Source: an uncultured beta proteobacterium
GTDB lineage: Bacteria > Pseudomonadota > Gammaproteobacteria > Burkholderiales > Burkholderiaceae_C
DNA: 64,000 bases
Assembly (NCBI GenBank): GCA_903886275.1
Contig: CAISLN010000075.1
Location: 1-64,000, forward strand
Direction: 5' to 3'
Shown here: positions 16,038-25,555 of the stretch, piece after piece
Layout: each line of letters starts with the position of its first letter
Position numbering within the stretch: position 1 is the stretch's first letter
Program-made: the position numbers and the translations under genes
Notes under the pieces: generated by a model
The model's database searches: none
Seen by the model: only the letters and a program-made list of their open reading frames with translations
What the model was told of the DNA's origin: nothing

Positions 16038-16936
16038 GCGGTAGTCCTCTTGGGTTCGGTGGGCCAGGCCCAATGGTGCAACAGGGAATGCGCCACGGCA
16101 TAGGCCGGTGGCGGCAAAAAGCGGGCCTGCGCATCGCCGTTCAGCGCGGCCCTGACCTCGTCGCGGCTAAACCAGGCCGCGTCTTCGATCTCCTCTTTGG
16201 CGATGGAGAGCTTTGCATCCTGCACCTGGGCAATGCAGGCCAGCATCAGTTGGGCCGGAAAGGGCCAGGCCTGGCTGGTGACATAGCGCACCGCGCTGGC
16301 GCGCACGCCGGCCTCTTCGAACAGTTCGCGCGCCACCGCCTCTTCGACGCTTTCGCCGGGCTCTAGGAAGCCGGCCAGGGCCGAGTAGCGCCCCAAGGGC
16401 CAACTGGCCTGGCGCCCCAACAGCACCCGGTCGCCCTGCTCGGCCAGCATGATGACCACCGGGTCCACGCGCGGGAAATGTTCGCTGTCGCAGCTGCTGC
16501 AACGCCGCCCCCAACCGGCCTTGTGGGCCAGGGTGGCTCCACCGCATTTGCCACAAAAGCGGTGCCTTCCATGCCAGTCGATCAGGCTGCGCGCCGTGCC
16601 ATAGGTGGCCATGTCCTGCGGCCCCAGCAGCGACAAAATTTCCATGGTGCGCGGGCTGCGGTAGAGCGGCGCCTCGGCAGAATGCTGTTGCAAGGCGACG
16701 AAGTGCGGGATGCCCTGCAGCAGCCCCAGCAAGATCAGGGAGTCGGTGTCGGGCTGGCCCTGCAGCAGGCCCCAGACCAGCGCGCCTTCAGAAGTGAGTG
16801 CCGGATCGAAGCCCTGCAGTTGCAACAACTGGGCCTGCGGGTGCTGCAGCAAAAGGGCCAGCGCCGCCGCGTCGCCACGCAGGGGGTCGGCGCGGTCGAG
16901 CAGGCTGCCGCTAAAGCCAGGTTGAAAAGGTGTCAT
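16034..16936 (-). CDS. nudC: NAD+ diphosphatase / NADH pyrophosphatase NudC
   Basis: A 300-residue Nudix hydrolase that splits NAD(H) into NMN(H) and AMP and can remove NAD caps from RNA. The zinc ribbon reads CGKCG then CSSC. The Nudix box GFLEPGESVEEAVARELFEE followed by AGV is complete. The NudC-specific array downstream of the box, usually SQPWPFPxS, reads SQAWPFPAQ here, with two substitutions. The start at 16936 gives MTPFQPGFSG. It heads a two-gene unit with the small unknown gene. Confidence 0.9.
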   Translation of the reverse strand: MTPFQPGFSGSLLDRADPLRGDAAALALLLQHPQAQLLQLQGFDPALTSEGALVWGLLQGQPDTDSLILLGLLQGIPHFVALQQHSAEAPLYRSPRTMEILSLLGPQDMATYGTARSLIDWHGRHRFCGKCGGATLAHKAGWGRRCSSCDSEHFPRVDPVVIMLAEQGDRVLLGRQASWPLGRYSALAGFLEPGESVEEAVARELFEEAGVRASAVRYVTSQAWPFPAQLMLACIAQVQDAKLSIAKEEIEDAAWFSRDEVRAALNGDAQARFLPPPAYAVAHSLLHHWAWPTEPKRTTA

Positions 16937-16989
16937 GTCAGTGGGGCTGTGAGTCAGCGTTGCATTATGGCCATAGTGGCCTGTGCTTT

Positions 16990-17014
16990 GGATGCCGGCC
17001 TGCGCGGGCATGAC
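16990..17014. repeat. Copy of a dispersed short repeat, next to the truncated receiver gene
   Basis: GGATGCCGGCC followed by TGCGCGGGCATGAC. In the leftward sense this is GTCATGCCCGCGCAGGCCGGCATCC. It lies 38 bp downstream of the receiver-only gene stop and shares its core with the copy at 8550-8570. Repeats of this kind can act as hairpins in transcripts. Confidence 0.55.
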
Positions 17015-17051
17015 GAAAACAGCGCACAGATTCCGGGGATGAAAGGGCTCG

Positions 17052-17444
17052 CTATTGCGACCGGATAAAAGTGCCGCCGCCATGCACGGCGCGCACGGCG
17101 GTGAGCAAATGGGCGCTGGCGCGGCTCTTGACCACGTAACCCAGGCCACCGGCCTGGAACATGGCGGCCACCAAAGCGGCATCGCCATCGGCGGAAAGGC
17201 CAATCACCTTGACCTGGGGTTGGCGCAGCAGCAGTTGGCGCGTGGTCTCTATGCCGTCGAGACAGCCCATGTTGATATCCATGCACACAATGTCTGGGCA
17301 GACCACGTCAATCTGCGCCAACACCTCCAACCCATTGGCCGCGTAGGCCACCACTTCCATGTCGGCCTGCAGCCCAAGCAGCATGTCCAGCGCCTCGCGC
17401 AGGAGTGCATTGTCATCGGCCAGCATGAGGCGTATTTTGCTCAT
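17052..17444 (-). CDS. Receiver-only response regulator (NarL-type receiver without its HTH domain)
   Basis: A 130-residue protein consisting of a receiver domain alone. It shows the acidic pair (MLADDN, residues 8-11), the phospho-acceptor Asp in CMDINMG, a Ser/Thr switch in GLSADG and the conserved Lys in VVKSRAS. The closing AVRAVHGGGTFIRS is the typical receiver-to-linker junction of NarL/LuxR regulators, where a DNA-binding domain should begin, but a TAG stop follows. Its start overlaps the hybrid kinase stop by four bases, so the two are co-translated. It may be a truncated regulator or a phosphate sink. Confidence 0.8.
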   Translation of the reverse strand: MSKIRLMLADDNALLREALDMLLGLQADMEVVAYAANGLEVLAQIDVVCPDIVCMDINMGCLDGIETTRQLLLRQPQVKVIGLSADGDAALVAAMFQAGGLGYVVKSRASAHLLTAVRAVHGGGTFIRSQ

Positions 17445-20422
17445 CGCGCAGCCTGCACGGCCTGCTGCAGACAGGCCTGCAAACGGGTCACAGGAGCGGA
17501 CTTGCAACACACCGCAATACCCTTGATGTGGTGCAGGGGCTCCGCCTGGGTGTCGCCGGTCAGAATAATGGCCGCAAGCCCGGCGCCAAAACGGCCCCTG
17601 ACTGCATCGATCACATCCAGGGCGGTCTCGCCGGCAGCCAATCGCAAATCACACACCACGATGTCTGGCACCCGCTGGCCCAGTTGATCCAGAAGCGCGG
17701 CCCCTGAAGCGGCGGCAATGACGGTGTGGCCCAGGCTCTGCAGCACCAGCACCAGCGCTTTCAAGGTGTAGCCATGGTCGTCGACCAAAGCAATCGTCAA
17801 CAAGGGGCTCGCTGCGGGCGACGCCAACCGGTCAATTGCGGGCGCCAAGTGTTGCGGCAACTCGATGGCGAACATCGAGCCGCGTCCGGGTCGGGATGCC
17901 ACGCGAATCTCCAGGCCCAGCAATGCTGCCGATTTGGCCACAATGGCCAGGCCCAGGCCGCTACCGCGCTGGTGTGCGCCATCGCCGAGCTGCCTGAATT
18001 CTTCAAAAATGCCGGGGAGCTGACCCTTGGCGATGCCGGTGCCGGTGTCCCACACCTCCACCCACAGTCGGCCCCCATGGCGGCGTGTGGCAAGCAGCAC
18101 GCCGCCATGGTCGGTGTATTTCACCGCGTTGTCGATGAGGTTGCCGACCAGGCGGGAAAAAATTTGCCGGTCGGTGCGCAGCGTGATGGAGGCTGCGTAG
18201 CGGCAACGCAGTTGCAGCCCCTTCTTCGCAGCACGGACCTCGTGGATGGCCCGCAGCGAGGCGCACAAATCATCCGCCAAAAAATCAGACACTGCGGGCA
18301 CCACGCCACCGGCGTCGAGCCGGCTCACGTCCAGCAGATCCGTCAGCAGCGCATTGAGGTTGTCTACGCAGCACTCTATGGCAGACACCAGCTTCTCCTG
18401 CCCCGGCTTGACCGCCGATTCCAGCACACGGGTGTACAGGGCCATGGCAGCCAGCGGTTGGCGCAGGTCGTGGCTGGCAGCCGCCAGAAAGCGCGATTTG
18501 GCATGGTTGGCCATTTCGGCCTCGGCCTTGGCAGCCAACAAATCGGCTTCGGCCAGTTTGCGTTCGGTCAGATCGGTATTGGCACCGGATATGCGAAGGG
18601 CAAGTCCGCTGGGGTCGCGGGCGATCACACCACGGCATTCGACGCTCAGGTAGTAGCCGTCCTGGTGCAGCAGGCGAAACTCCACCACACCGGAGGCGGC
18701 ATCGCTTAAAAGCAAGGCGGCAAAAACCTGCTGCACGCGCGGCGCATCGTCAGGGTGCAGCAGCCCCTGCCAAAGCAAGGGGTCGGTCGATGCCTGCTCG
18801 CCAACATAGCCCAGCATGGTCCACCAGCGCCTGGAGTAAAACATCTGCCGGTTCACCAGGTCCAGGTCCCAGAAGGCATCGTTGGCACCTGCCTGCATGC
18901 GGCACAGTCGCTCTTCGCTGCGGACCCTCAGGTCTTCGGCCAGCTTGCGCGCGGTGATGTGGTTGTGCGCAACCACCACGCCGCCGCCGGGCAAATTGAG
19001 CGGTGTGACGACCAGCATGAACCAGCGTTGGGCATCCGGCGCATGGCAGGCGTATTCCATCGTGAAGCGGGGTAGGCGCTGCTCCAGCACCGCCCTTATG
19101 CCCTGCGCGGTATGCAGGGCGCTGTCTTCTTCCTCGCTGCCCTCGGCTGCCGCGCAAATCGCCAGGTAGTTGCTTCCAATGCCGGTGTTGGGCTGCGCCA
19201 CGCAGGCGCTTATCGCAGCCGAGCAGGCCCAGCGTTGATTGACTGCGGTGATGACGCCATGGCTGTCCAGCACCACGATCTCGGCTTCTACGGAGTCAAT
19301 GATGGCGCGGCGAAAAGCTTCTTCCTCCAGCAGGGCGGCCTCGCGCAGCTCCAATGTTTTGAGCACCCGGTTGACGCCTATGACGAGGTCGGCCACTCCC
19401 GTGTGTTCAGGGATGGGCAGGGGCACCAGCGGGGTATTTTCGTCTGCCATGACGGCCAGCTTTTCAACCGTCGCGAGCATCGGGAACCACTGGCGCTGGA
19501 GCAACCACCAGGTCAGCCCGCAGGCCAGCATGCTGGTCAGCAGGGTGGCCCAGAGCAGGCGCTGCTGCAGGTCACCAATGGGGGCGAAGGCCTCGGCGGT
19601 TGGCAGGGTCGAGGCCAGATACCACTGCGCCACCGGAATGCCCTTGACCGAGGCCAGCACCTCAACGCCCTGGCTGTCCACATGCACATCGCTGCCCTCG
19701 AAGCCGTCTAGATAGCGCATCGCCATGGCGCCCTTGCCCACTGGTTGCATGATCCGGCTTTTGTCCGTGGCGCTCACGATCAGTTGGGGCTCGCGCGCCA
19801 CCAGCAGATAGCCGCCGGTGAGTCCATAGCTGCTTTGCAGGAGCTTGTCCAGGAAGTTGGGCGCACTCAGGTCGATGGCACCCACCAAGGCGCCTATCAC
19901 CTTGCCTTGCAGATCCCGGATCGGCATGGCCATGGAAAAACTGGGCGCGTGTAGCGCCTTGCCCACAATAGGCCGGCCCACGCCAGGCGTGCCTTGCTGC
20001 AAGGTGGTGGCGATGTGGCTTCGGTCCAGGTAGTTCAGACCCACGCGGCCCGACTCGGGCGCTTCGGCAATCGCGCTGCCATCGGCAAGGAGCACAAAAG
20101 CGCCGGCATTGAAGAGGTAGCTGAGCAGCCTATTTTGTGCCAGCAGCGTCTTGAGCGCAGCAGGGTTCTTCAGCAGGGCCGGCGTCACCTGGCTTGCGGT
20201 GGCTGCCAGGGCCTCCAAGCGGTCGCTCAGTTCGTTATCGATTTCAATGGCCAGCGCAGTGACAGTCGTGAATTGCTGCTTGCCCGATATGCGCACCATG
20301 TCTTGGCGCAGCATGCTGCTGGAATAGAACGCGAGCGCCCACAGGCTGAGCAGAAATACCGCCAACGTAGACAGGGCCATCCTGGCCTTGAGGGACTGCA
20401 GCCGCAGGCTACGCAGATTCAT
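17441..20422 (-). CDS. Hybrid sensor histidine kinase with Cache, two PAS and a terminal receiver domain
   Basis: A 993-residue membrane protein. Domains in order are: membrane helix ~13-33; extracytoplasmic Cache-type sensor ~40-290; membrane helix ~300-320; two PAS domains (~370-490 and ~500-620); a HisKA domain with the phospho-acceptor in ASHDLRQPLAAM; an ATPase domain with NLIDNAVKYTD, DTGTGIA and GSGLGLAI; and a C-terminal receiver with Asp in VVCDLRL and Lys in CCKSAP. The periplasmic ligand is unknown. The start MNLRSLRLQS at 20422 places TM1 correctly. The 264-bp gap to the antiporter gene (20423-20686) shows no gene. Confidence 0.88.
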   Translation of the reverse strand: MNLRSLRLQSLKARMALSTLAVFLLSLWALAFYSSSMLRQDMVRISGKQQFTTVTALAIEIDNELSDRLEALAATASQVTPALLKNPAALKTLLAQNRLLSYLFNAGAFVLLADGSAIAEAPESGRVGLNYLDRSHIATTLQQGTPGVGRPIVGKALHAPSFSMAMPIRDLQGKVIGALVGAIDLSAPNFLDKLLQSSYGLTGGYLLVAREPQLIVSATDKSRIMQPVGKGAMAMRYLDGFEGSDVHVDSQGVEVLASVKGIPVAQWYLASTLPTAEAFAPIGDLQQRLLWATLLTSMLACGLTWWLLQRQWFPMLATVEKLAVMADENTPLVPLPIPEHTGVADLVIGVNRVLKTLELREAALLEEEAFRRAIIDSVEAEIVVLDSHGVITAVNQRWACSAAISACVAQPNTGIGSNYLAICAAAEGSEEEDSALHTAQGIRAVLEQRLPRFTMEYACHAPDAQRWFMLVVTPLNLPGGGVVVAHNHITARKLAEDLRVRSEERLCRMQAGANDAFWDLDLVNRQMFYSRRWWTMLGYVGEQASTDPLLWQGLLHPDDAPRVQQVFAALLLSDAASGVVEFRLLHQDGYYLSVECRGVIARDPSGLALRISGANTDLTERKLAEADLLAAKAEAEMANHAKSRFLAAASHDLRQPLAAMALYTRVLESAVKPGQEKLVSAIECCVDNLNALLTDLLDVSRLDAGGVVPAVSDFLADDLCASLRAIHEVRAAKKGLQLRCRYAASITLRTDRQIFSRLVGNLIDNAVKYTDHGGVLLATRRHGGRLWVEVWDTGTGIAKGQLPGIFEEFRQLGDGAHQRGSGLGLAIVAKSAALLGLEIRVASRPGRGSMFAIELPQHLAPAIDRLASPAASPLLTIALVDDHGYTLKALVLVLQSLGHTVIAAASGAALLDQLGQRVPDIVVCDLRLAAGETALDVIDAVRGRFGAGLAAIILTGDTQAEPLHHIKGIAVCCKSAPVTRLQACLQQAVQAAR

Positions 20423-20686
20423 TGAATAGGCTCCGATCAATAGGTGCCATGGATAGCAGCACCGCACCCCGGTTGCCCCTCCCCTGCACAGCCTATCTAT
20501 TTATATAGTTCGCCATGCGATGTGCATGGCTGCACCAATGATCGCAGGATTTTCGCTGGCATGGGGATAAGCGGTGCGAAATAGTGGTGCGGTGCAGACG
20601 CTATCTATTCCATCAGAGCGGGGTCCTGCCCAGGACAGAACCGCTTACGCAGGCGGACCAGCTCGGAGAAAGAACCCCTCTGGCGC

Positions 20687-22108
20687 TTACAAGCCGAGTT
20701 GGCCGCTGGCCAAGGCGGCACCCGCACAGATGGCCAGCAACAGCAGGCCCAGCAAAACCAGGCGTTCCGCGGGGGTGAAGGTGGCGTCGGAACTCTGGCG
20801 CCTGGCCAGGAGATACACCACCGCACCGGGGGCGTAGAGCAAGGCACTCAGCAGCAGGTATTTGAGCCCGGCGGCATACAGCAACCACAGGCAATAGACG
20901 GTGGCCAGCAGCGCGATCGACAGGTCTTTGCGCGCAGCCACAGCCTCGGCCTGCGCTTGCCAGGCCAGCCGCGCCGCGTAGGACGCACTGAACAAATAGG
21001 GCACCAAGATCATGGCGGTGGACAGGGAGATCAACGCCAAATAAGAGGCATTGGAAAGCAGCGTCAGCAACAAGAAAAGTTGCACCATGGCGTTGGTGAG
21101 CCACAGCGCATGCGCCGGCACGCCACTCGCACTTTGCGGGCCCAAGCCGCCGGGCATGACACCCGCCGGGGTAAACAGGGACTCGGCGGCCAACAGCGTC
21201 CAGGCCAAAAAGCCGCCGCCCACCGATACGATCAAGCCCACATAGATCAGCAAGGAGCTCCAAGTGCCCACCACCTTTTCCAACACCGAGGCCATGGAAG
21301 GGTTCTTCAGACCGGCGAGTTCGGGCTGGGTAAAGATGCCCAAGGAGAGAAGTGACACCGCCATCATGAGCAGGAGGCAGATCAAAAAACCTACGACAGT
21401 GGCACGCCCCACATCGGAGCGTCGGCGCGCGCGCGCCGAATAGACGCTGGCCCCCTCGATGCCAATGAACACCCAGACCGTGACGAGCATGGTGCTCTTG
21501 ACCTGCGCAAGCAGCGAGCCCAGGCCGGCACCGTCCCAAAAATTGAGGTGGAATTTTTCGGGCTGAAAAGCCATGGCAACCCAGAAAATAAACAGCAGCA
21601 GCGGGATCACTTTGGCCGCCGTCACCACCGCGTTCAACACCGCAGCAGTCTTGATGCCGCGCAGCACCAGCGCATGCACCAGCCACAGAACGGTGGACGC
21701 ACAGCCTACTGCGACCGACGTATTGCCCTCGCCAAAGGCTGGATAAAAATAGCCCATGGTGCCAAAGGCGGCCACCAAATAACCCACATTGCCGATCCAG
21801 GCACTGACCCAATAGCCCCAGGCCGAATGGAATCCGACATAGTCACCCGCTTGCGCATAGGCGTAGACGCCGTTGTTGAGATCGGGTTTGCGCTGGGCCA
21901 GCATCTGGTAGGCCAAGGCCAGCATCAGCATGCCAAAGCCGCTGATAACCCAGCCCAGCAGAATCGCCCCTGCACCGGCCCCGGCGGCCATGTTCTGCGG
22001 CAGGCCGAAGATGCCACTGCCAATGATGGAGCCCACCACCAGGGCCACCAGCAGGCCCAGGGTCAATGTGTCGGGGGATGGCTCTGACTTGTTGGATGCG
22101 CTGCGCAT
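20687..22108 (-). CDS. APC-family basic amino acid antiporter, ArcD-like (arginine/ornithine type)
   Basis: A 473-residue inner-membrane protein with about 12-13 helices. The first helix carries the APC signature GSIIGSGIFGLPQNMAAGAG. The later WVFIGIEGASVYSARARRRS block is the second conserved motif of the basic amino acid/polyamine antiporter group. Resemblance to ArcD suggests arginine/ornithine or lysine/cadaverine-type exchange, but no arc or decarboxylase gene is adjacent, so the substrate is open. The start at 22108 gives MRSASNKSEPSPDTLTLGLL. It stands as a single gene. Confidence 0.8.
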   Translation of the reverse strand: MRSASNKSEPSPDTLTLGLLVALVVGSIIGSGIFGLPQNMAAGAGAGAILLGWVISGFGMLMLALAYQMLAQRKPDLNNGVYAYAQAGDYVGFHSAWGYWVSAWIGNVGYLVAAFGTMGYFYPAFGEGNTSVAVGCASTVLWLVHALVLRGIKTAAVLNAVVTAAKVIPLLLFIFWVAMAFQPEKFHLNFWDGAGLGSLLAQVKSTMLVTVWVFIGIEGASVYSARARRRSDVGRATVVGFLICLLLMMAVSLLSLGIFTQPELAGLKNPSMASVLEKVVGTWSSLLIYVGLIVSVGGGFLAWTLLAAESLFTPAGVMPGGLGPQSASGVPAHALWLTNAMVQLFLLLTLLSNASYLALISLSTAMILVPYLFSASYAARLAWQAQAEAVAARKDLSIALLATVYCLWLLYAAGLKYLLLSALLYAPGAVVYLLARRQSSDATFTPAERLVLLGLLLLAICAGAALASGQLGL

Positions 22109-22171
22109 GTAAATCCTTGTGTTGCATTCCCGGTTGGGCCGCTTAAGCGCCCCGGTACAGAGCAACCGACC

Positions 22172-22495
22172 TCAACGCATGTGCGCGCCGTCCTGGCCCG
22201 GGTTGCGCGAAGCGGTGTTTTTTTCGCGCATAAAGGTCCTGGTGCGGTAGGCCGCTTGGCGCACCCGGGGCTCTGTGGGGGGATTGCGCCTGCGCGCGGC
22301 ACTGGCTGCGCTCAGCATGGTTTGCTGCAGGTTCAAGAATTCGAGCAGCAATTTCTTGGCCACCTTCAGGGATTCCAGTCGCAAGCCGGAAGCCAGCGAT
22401 TGCTCAGAATGGGTGGACTTTGACTGCGGGCCTGCGCGCGCAATTTCTCCAATAAGCCAGTCGCCGAATTCACTGGATTCAATGAGATTGGACAT
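22172..22495 (-). CDS. Uncharacterised small basic protein
   Basis: A 107-residue soluble protein, MSNLIESSEFGDWLIGEIAR at the start, with a helical middle (SLKVAKKLLLEFLNLQQTML) and a basic, disordered-looking tail (AARRRNPPTEPRVRQAAYRT). No domain is recognised. It lies between the antiporter gene and the FixJ-like regulator on the same strand. Its start has GGAGGG just upstream, which supports real translation. Confidence 0.55.
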   Translation of the reverse strand: MSNLIESSEFGDWLIGEIARAGPQSKSTHSEQSLASGLRLESLKVAKKLLLEFLNLQQTMLSAASAARRRNPPTEPRVRQAAYRTRTFMREKNTASRNPGQDGAHMR

Positions 22496-22558
22496 TGCCC
22501 CTCCTTACGATTATTTTGTATGCTCATGCCGCGCCCTTGACGGCCACGCGTCACTCTG

Positions 22559-22590
22559 GCCCAGATGCTTGCTTTGGCAGACATCTGGGC
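22559..22590. terminator. Hairpin downstream of the FixJ-like regulator
   Basis: GCCCAGATG (22559-22567) pairs with CATCTGGGC (22582-22590), a perfect 9-bp stem with a 14-base loop. It lies in the 170-bp gap between the regulator stop (22666) and the next gene. In the leftward sense it lacks a clear T-run, so it is either a weak terminator or an RNA 3' end stabiliser. Confidence 0.45.
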
Positions 22591-22665
22591 TTATTTGACA
22601 ACCCGGCAAAGAAATTCGCCAGACTGGCGAGCACGCGCGTATTTCTACCTGTATCCATGCGCCCG

Positions 22666-23295
22666 CTAGGCTTGCAGTACGTCCGCCAGCGAGACATCGA
22701 CCAAGGCCGCTTGTTGGGCAAGCTCCAACAGGGAAGCGACACCCACCTTCAAATAGATACGCGCGCGGTGGCCTTCGATAGTGCGAAAGCTGATATTCAA
22801 ATCCGCAGAAATGTGTTTATTGGACTTGCCAGAGATGGCGTGCCCCAGAATTTCGCGCTCGCGCGGGGTGAGCTTGCGCAACCGGTTCAAGAGCAGGCCG
22901 CGCTTGGTTTGTGCCTCATGTTGGATACGATAGCGTTCCAGCGCGCCGTGCACGCGCTCCAACAGCAAGGCACCGTTCACCGGCTTGGATAGGAAATCAA
23001 TAGCACCCTGTTGCATCGCGCCCACCACCGTGGGCATGTCTGCGTAGCCGGTGAGAAAAATAATCGGCAGGTGGATCCTGCGGCGCAGCAGTTCATCCTG
23101 CAGCTGCGGCCCACTCATGCCGGGCATGCTGACATCGAGCAACAGGCAACCTGCCGGTGGCGCTGCGCAGATGGCCAAAAAATCTTCTGCGCAGGCAAAG
23201 CATTGCGCCTTGAGATGGGCCGTCTCCAGCAACAGCGAGATGCCGAATCGGATGCCAGGGTCATCATCGACGACGAAGACGGTTGCTACAGTCAT
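22666..23295 (-). CDS. FixJ-family response regulator (receiver + LuxR-type HTH)
   Basis: A 209-residue regulator. The receiver has VVDDD at residues 8-12, the phospho-acceptor Asp in LLLDVSMPGMSG, Thr in FLTGYADMP and Lys in FLSKPVNG. This gives the FixJ/TodT style with DVSMPGMSG-P-x-LQ. The LuxR-type HTH reads LTPREREILGHAISGKSNKH, then ISFRTIEGHRARI. The start is 4 bp after the kinase stop, so kinase and regulator are co-translated and form a pair. The targets are unknown; the small gene at the head of the operon is one candidate by position. Confidence 0.9.
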   Translation of the reverse strand: MTVATVFVVDDDPGIRFGISLLLETAHLKAQCFACAEDFLAICAAPPAGCLLLDVSMPGMSGPQLQDELLRRRIHLPIIFLTGYADMPTVVGAMQQGAIDFLSKPVNGALLLERVHGALERYRIQHEAQTKRGLLLNRLRKLTPREREILGHAISGKSNKHISADLNISFRTIEGHRARIYLKVGVASLLELAQQAALVDVSLADVLQA

Positions 23296-23299
23296 GACA

Positions 23300-25555
23300 T
23301 TAGCCCGAGGTTGGCAAGGTAAAGTGAAAGGTGGCGCCCATTCCCACAGGTGCCTCGTCGAGCCACAGCCTGCCATGGTGCGCCTCGACCAGGGCGCGAC
23401 TGATGGCCAGGCCCATGCCCAAGCGATTCGGCTTGGTGGTGACAAAGGGTTGAAAGATTTCTTGTTCCATCCCGGCGTGGATGCCCGGACCTTCGTCGCC
23501 CACGCTGACCTCCACCATGCGGCCGTTCTCCAGCAGCGTGGCATTGATCCAGATGCCCCCTTTGACGATCTGCGCCGTTTGCATCGCCTCACACGCGTTG
23601 TTGAGAAGGTTGATCAAGACCTTGGTCATCTGCAGCGGGTTCGCGTTCACGGACTTCAGGTTGACGGGGCAACTGATGTGGATGGCGCAGCCCGACGCAC
23701 CCTCGTCGAGCGCCATTTTGGCCGCACTATTCAATAGCTCGTTCAATGCGACCGGTCTTGGCATGCTGTCGGGTTGGCGCACCGATTGCATGCGTTGGCG
23801 CACCACTCCACCGGCACGCTCGGTCTCGCTGGCCACGCGTTGCAGGGTTTGTTCGAGTCGTTCGGCGCGCGCTGCGGTGAGGGCCTGGCCATCGGCCCAC
23901 AGCATGCGACTGGCTGCCTCGCACAGCACCGACACCGTGGCGAGCGGCTGGTTGATTTCATGCGCCAGACCCGCTACGGCATGGCGCGCCACCTGCCAAT
24001 CCCGCAGGGTTTGCATCTCCGCGCGCAAAGCGATGTGCTCGCTTGCCTGACGCTGGCGCTGCTTGGTGTCACGCAACTCCCGCTGGCGCAGGGCAATTTC
24101 AGCCAGCCGGCGCTCGGTGAGGTCTTGGACCATTCCGCGCAAGCCGATGCGTTCACCCGCCGCGTCCCGCAGCAGTTCGCCACTGCAGCGCAGCCACAGC
24201 GCACTGGCGTTGGCATGCAGTGCGGGCAACTCCAGGTCGAAGCCCACGCCGGTGTCCACCGTTTCCCATCGGGCATTGCGCAACTCCAGCCAGGTTTCAT
24301 GCGCAAACAAGAGCCCGTCTTGTTGCGCGAAAGCCGGCATCTCACGCAGGCCAAAAATCTGGCATAGCGCCGGTGAGGCCCAGCTCGCGCCGGTATGCAA
24401 GTTCCAGGTCCAGTCGCCGATTTTGGCCTTGCACTGCAGCGCGTACAGTTCGGCCTCGCGCGCCAGCAGCGCCTGCTGTGACGCCGACAACGCCTGGCTG
24501 CGTTCGCCCAAAACCCGCTCGGCCTGGTCCATGGCCTGCGCCACTTCTTGCGCCTCGCGGATATGCACTTGCGCCAAGCCTGAACGCCTACCCTGGCCCC
24601 AGGCCAAGGCAGATGCGCGCAGCGCCAGCACCGATGCGGCAAGACGCCCCCCCAGGAACCAGACCAGGCCCATGCTCAGGCACAGCAGCGCGGTGGCGCC
24701 AGCAGCAAGCCAGAGCATGCGCTGGCGGAGCTGCGCCTCCAACACCTTGCGGGGAACGCTGATGCTGACGCTCCAGCCAGACTGCGCAGACCGGCTGTAC
24801 ACCACCCATGCTGGAATGCCCTGCGGGTTCAGCGTTTGAAACGCCCCCTCGGGCGGACCCATCAGGCGCTTTAAAAGTTCCGCATCGACTTGCTTGCCGG
24901 CAAAGGTCTCATTGCCAAGTGACTGCATGGCGATGGTTCCATGTCGGTCCACCACCGAGGCTACCCATTGCTCGGGCAGTTGCTGCAGGCGCAAGATTTC
25001 CGAGAAGATGCGGGTGCCCAGGCTGAAGCTGAGAAAGTAGCTAGCCTTGTCGCCCAACAGGACCGGCATAGTGACCGAGGCCCGCATTTCGCCGTCGCCC
25101 GCAAACAGCTCAGACACCACCATCTGGCGGGCAAACGAAGCACTGTGCAATTGATTCAAATCCCGGCGCGAAGGCGAGGACTCGCCCTCGGGACGCGCCG
25201 TCTTGTGCGCCTGGCGTGGGGCCTGCGGGTCCAGCACCGCCGGACTGGCTTCGGTCGTGCGTGGCCGCTTTGCACGGCGATGGGCCCTTTCCTGTTCTTG
25301 CTGCACGACCAGGTCAGAAGTGGCGCGCGCCAGCGCCATTGACTGCTCTTTGTGAAAGGCACTATCGACCGCCTGGACCATGGAGCGGGCGGTTTGCACC
25401 TGGTCGGCTTCGAGTTGGGCACAGCCATCTTGGTAGACGTGCAGCAGCAGCAATACGCCACCCATCAGACCCGGAAAAATGTACACGAGCACCAACAACA
25501 GGCGGTAGGTTTGCACCGATGGCAGCCGTTGGGACGGCGCTGATGCCAGGGACAT
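23300..25555 (-). CDS. Membrane sensor histidine kinase, partner of the FixJ-like regulator
   Basis: A 751-residue protein. A membrane helix lies at about 18-40. A large extracytoplasmic sensor region to about 270 contains MQSLGNETFAGKQVD and a C-terminal PGIPAWVVYSRSAQSGWSVS-type fold like a Cache domain. A second helix lies near 275-298, then a PAS region (~370-480). HisKA has VAGLAHEINQPLATVSVLCE, and the ATPase has NLLNNACEAMQ, GDEGPGI and GMGLAISRAL. The class is the NtrB/FixL/DctB-like group. Start ATG 25555 shares one base with the preceding TGA; GTG 25558 is the alternative. The signal sensed is not evident, and no haem-binding PAS histidine could be assigned. Confidence 0.85.
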   Translation of the reverse strand: MSLASAPSQRLPSVQTYRLLLVLVYIFPGLMGGVLLLLHVYQDGCAQLEADQVQTARSMVQAVDSAFHKEQSMALARATSDLVVQQEQERAHRRAKRPRTTEASPAVLDPQAPRQAHKTARPEGESSPSRRDLNQLHSASFARQMVVSELFAGDGEMRASVTMPVLLGDKASYFLSFSLGTRIFSEILRLQQLPEQWVASVVDRHGTIAMQSLGNETFAGKQVDAELLKRLMGPPEGAFQTLNPQGIPAWVVYSRSAQSGWSVSISVPRKVLEAQLRQRMLWLAAGATALLCLSMGLVWFLGGRLAASVLALRASALAWGQGRRSGLAQVHIREAQEVAQAMDQAERVLGERSQALSASQQALLAREAELYALQCKAKIGDWTWNLHTGASWASPALCQIFGLREMPAFAQQDGLLFAHETWLELRNARWETVDTGVGFDLELPALHANASALWLRCSGELLRDAAGERIGLRGMVQDLTERRLAEIALRQRELRDTKQRQRQASEHIALRAEMQTLRDWQVARHAVAGLAHEINQPLATVSVLCEAASRMLWADGQALTAARAERLEQTLQRVASETERAGGVVRQRMQSVRQPDSMPRPVALNELLNSAAKMALDEGASGCAIHISCPVNLKSVNANPLQMTKVLINLLNNACEAMQTAQIVKGGIWINATLLENGRMVEVSVGDEGPGIHAGMEQEIFQPFVTTKPNRLGMGLAISRALVEAHHGRLWLDEAPVGMGATFHFTLPTSG

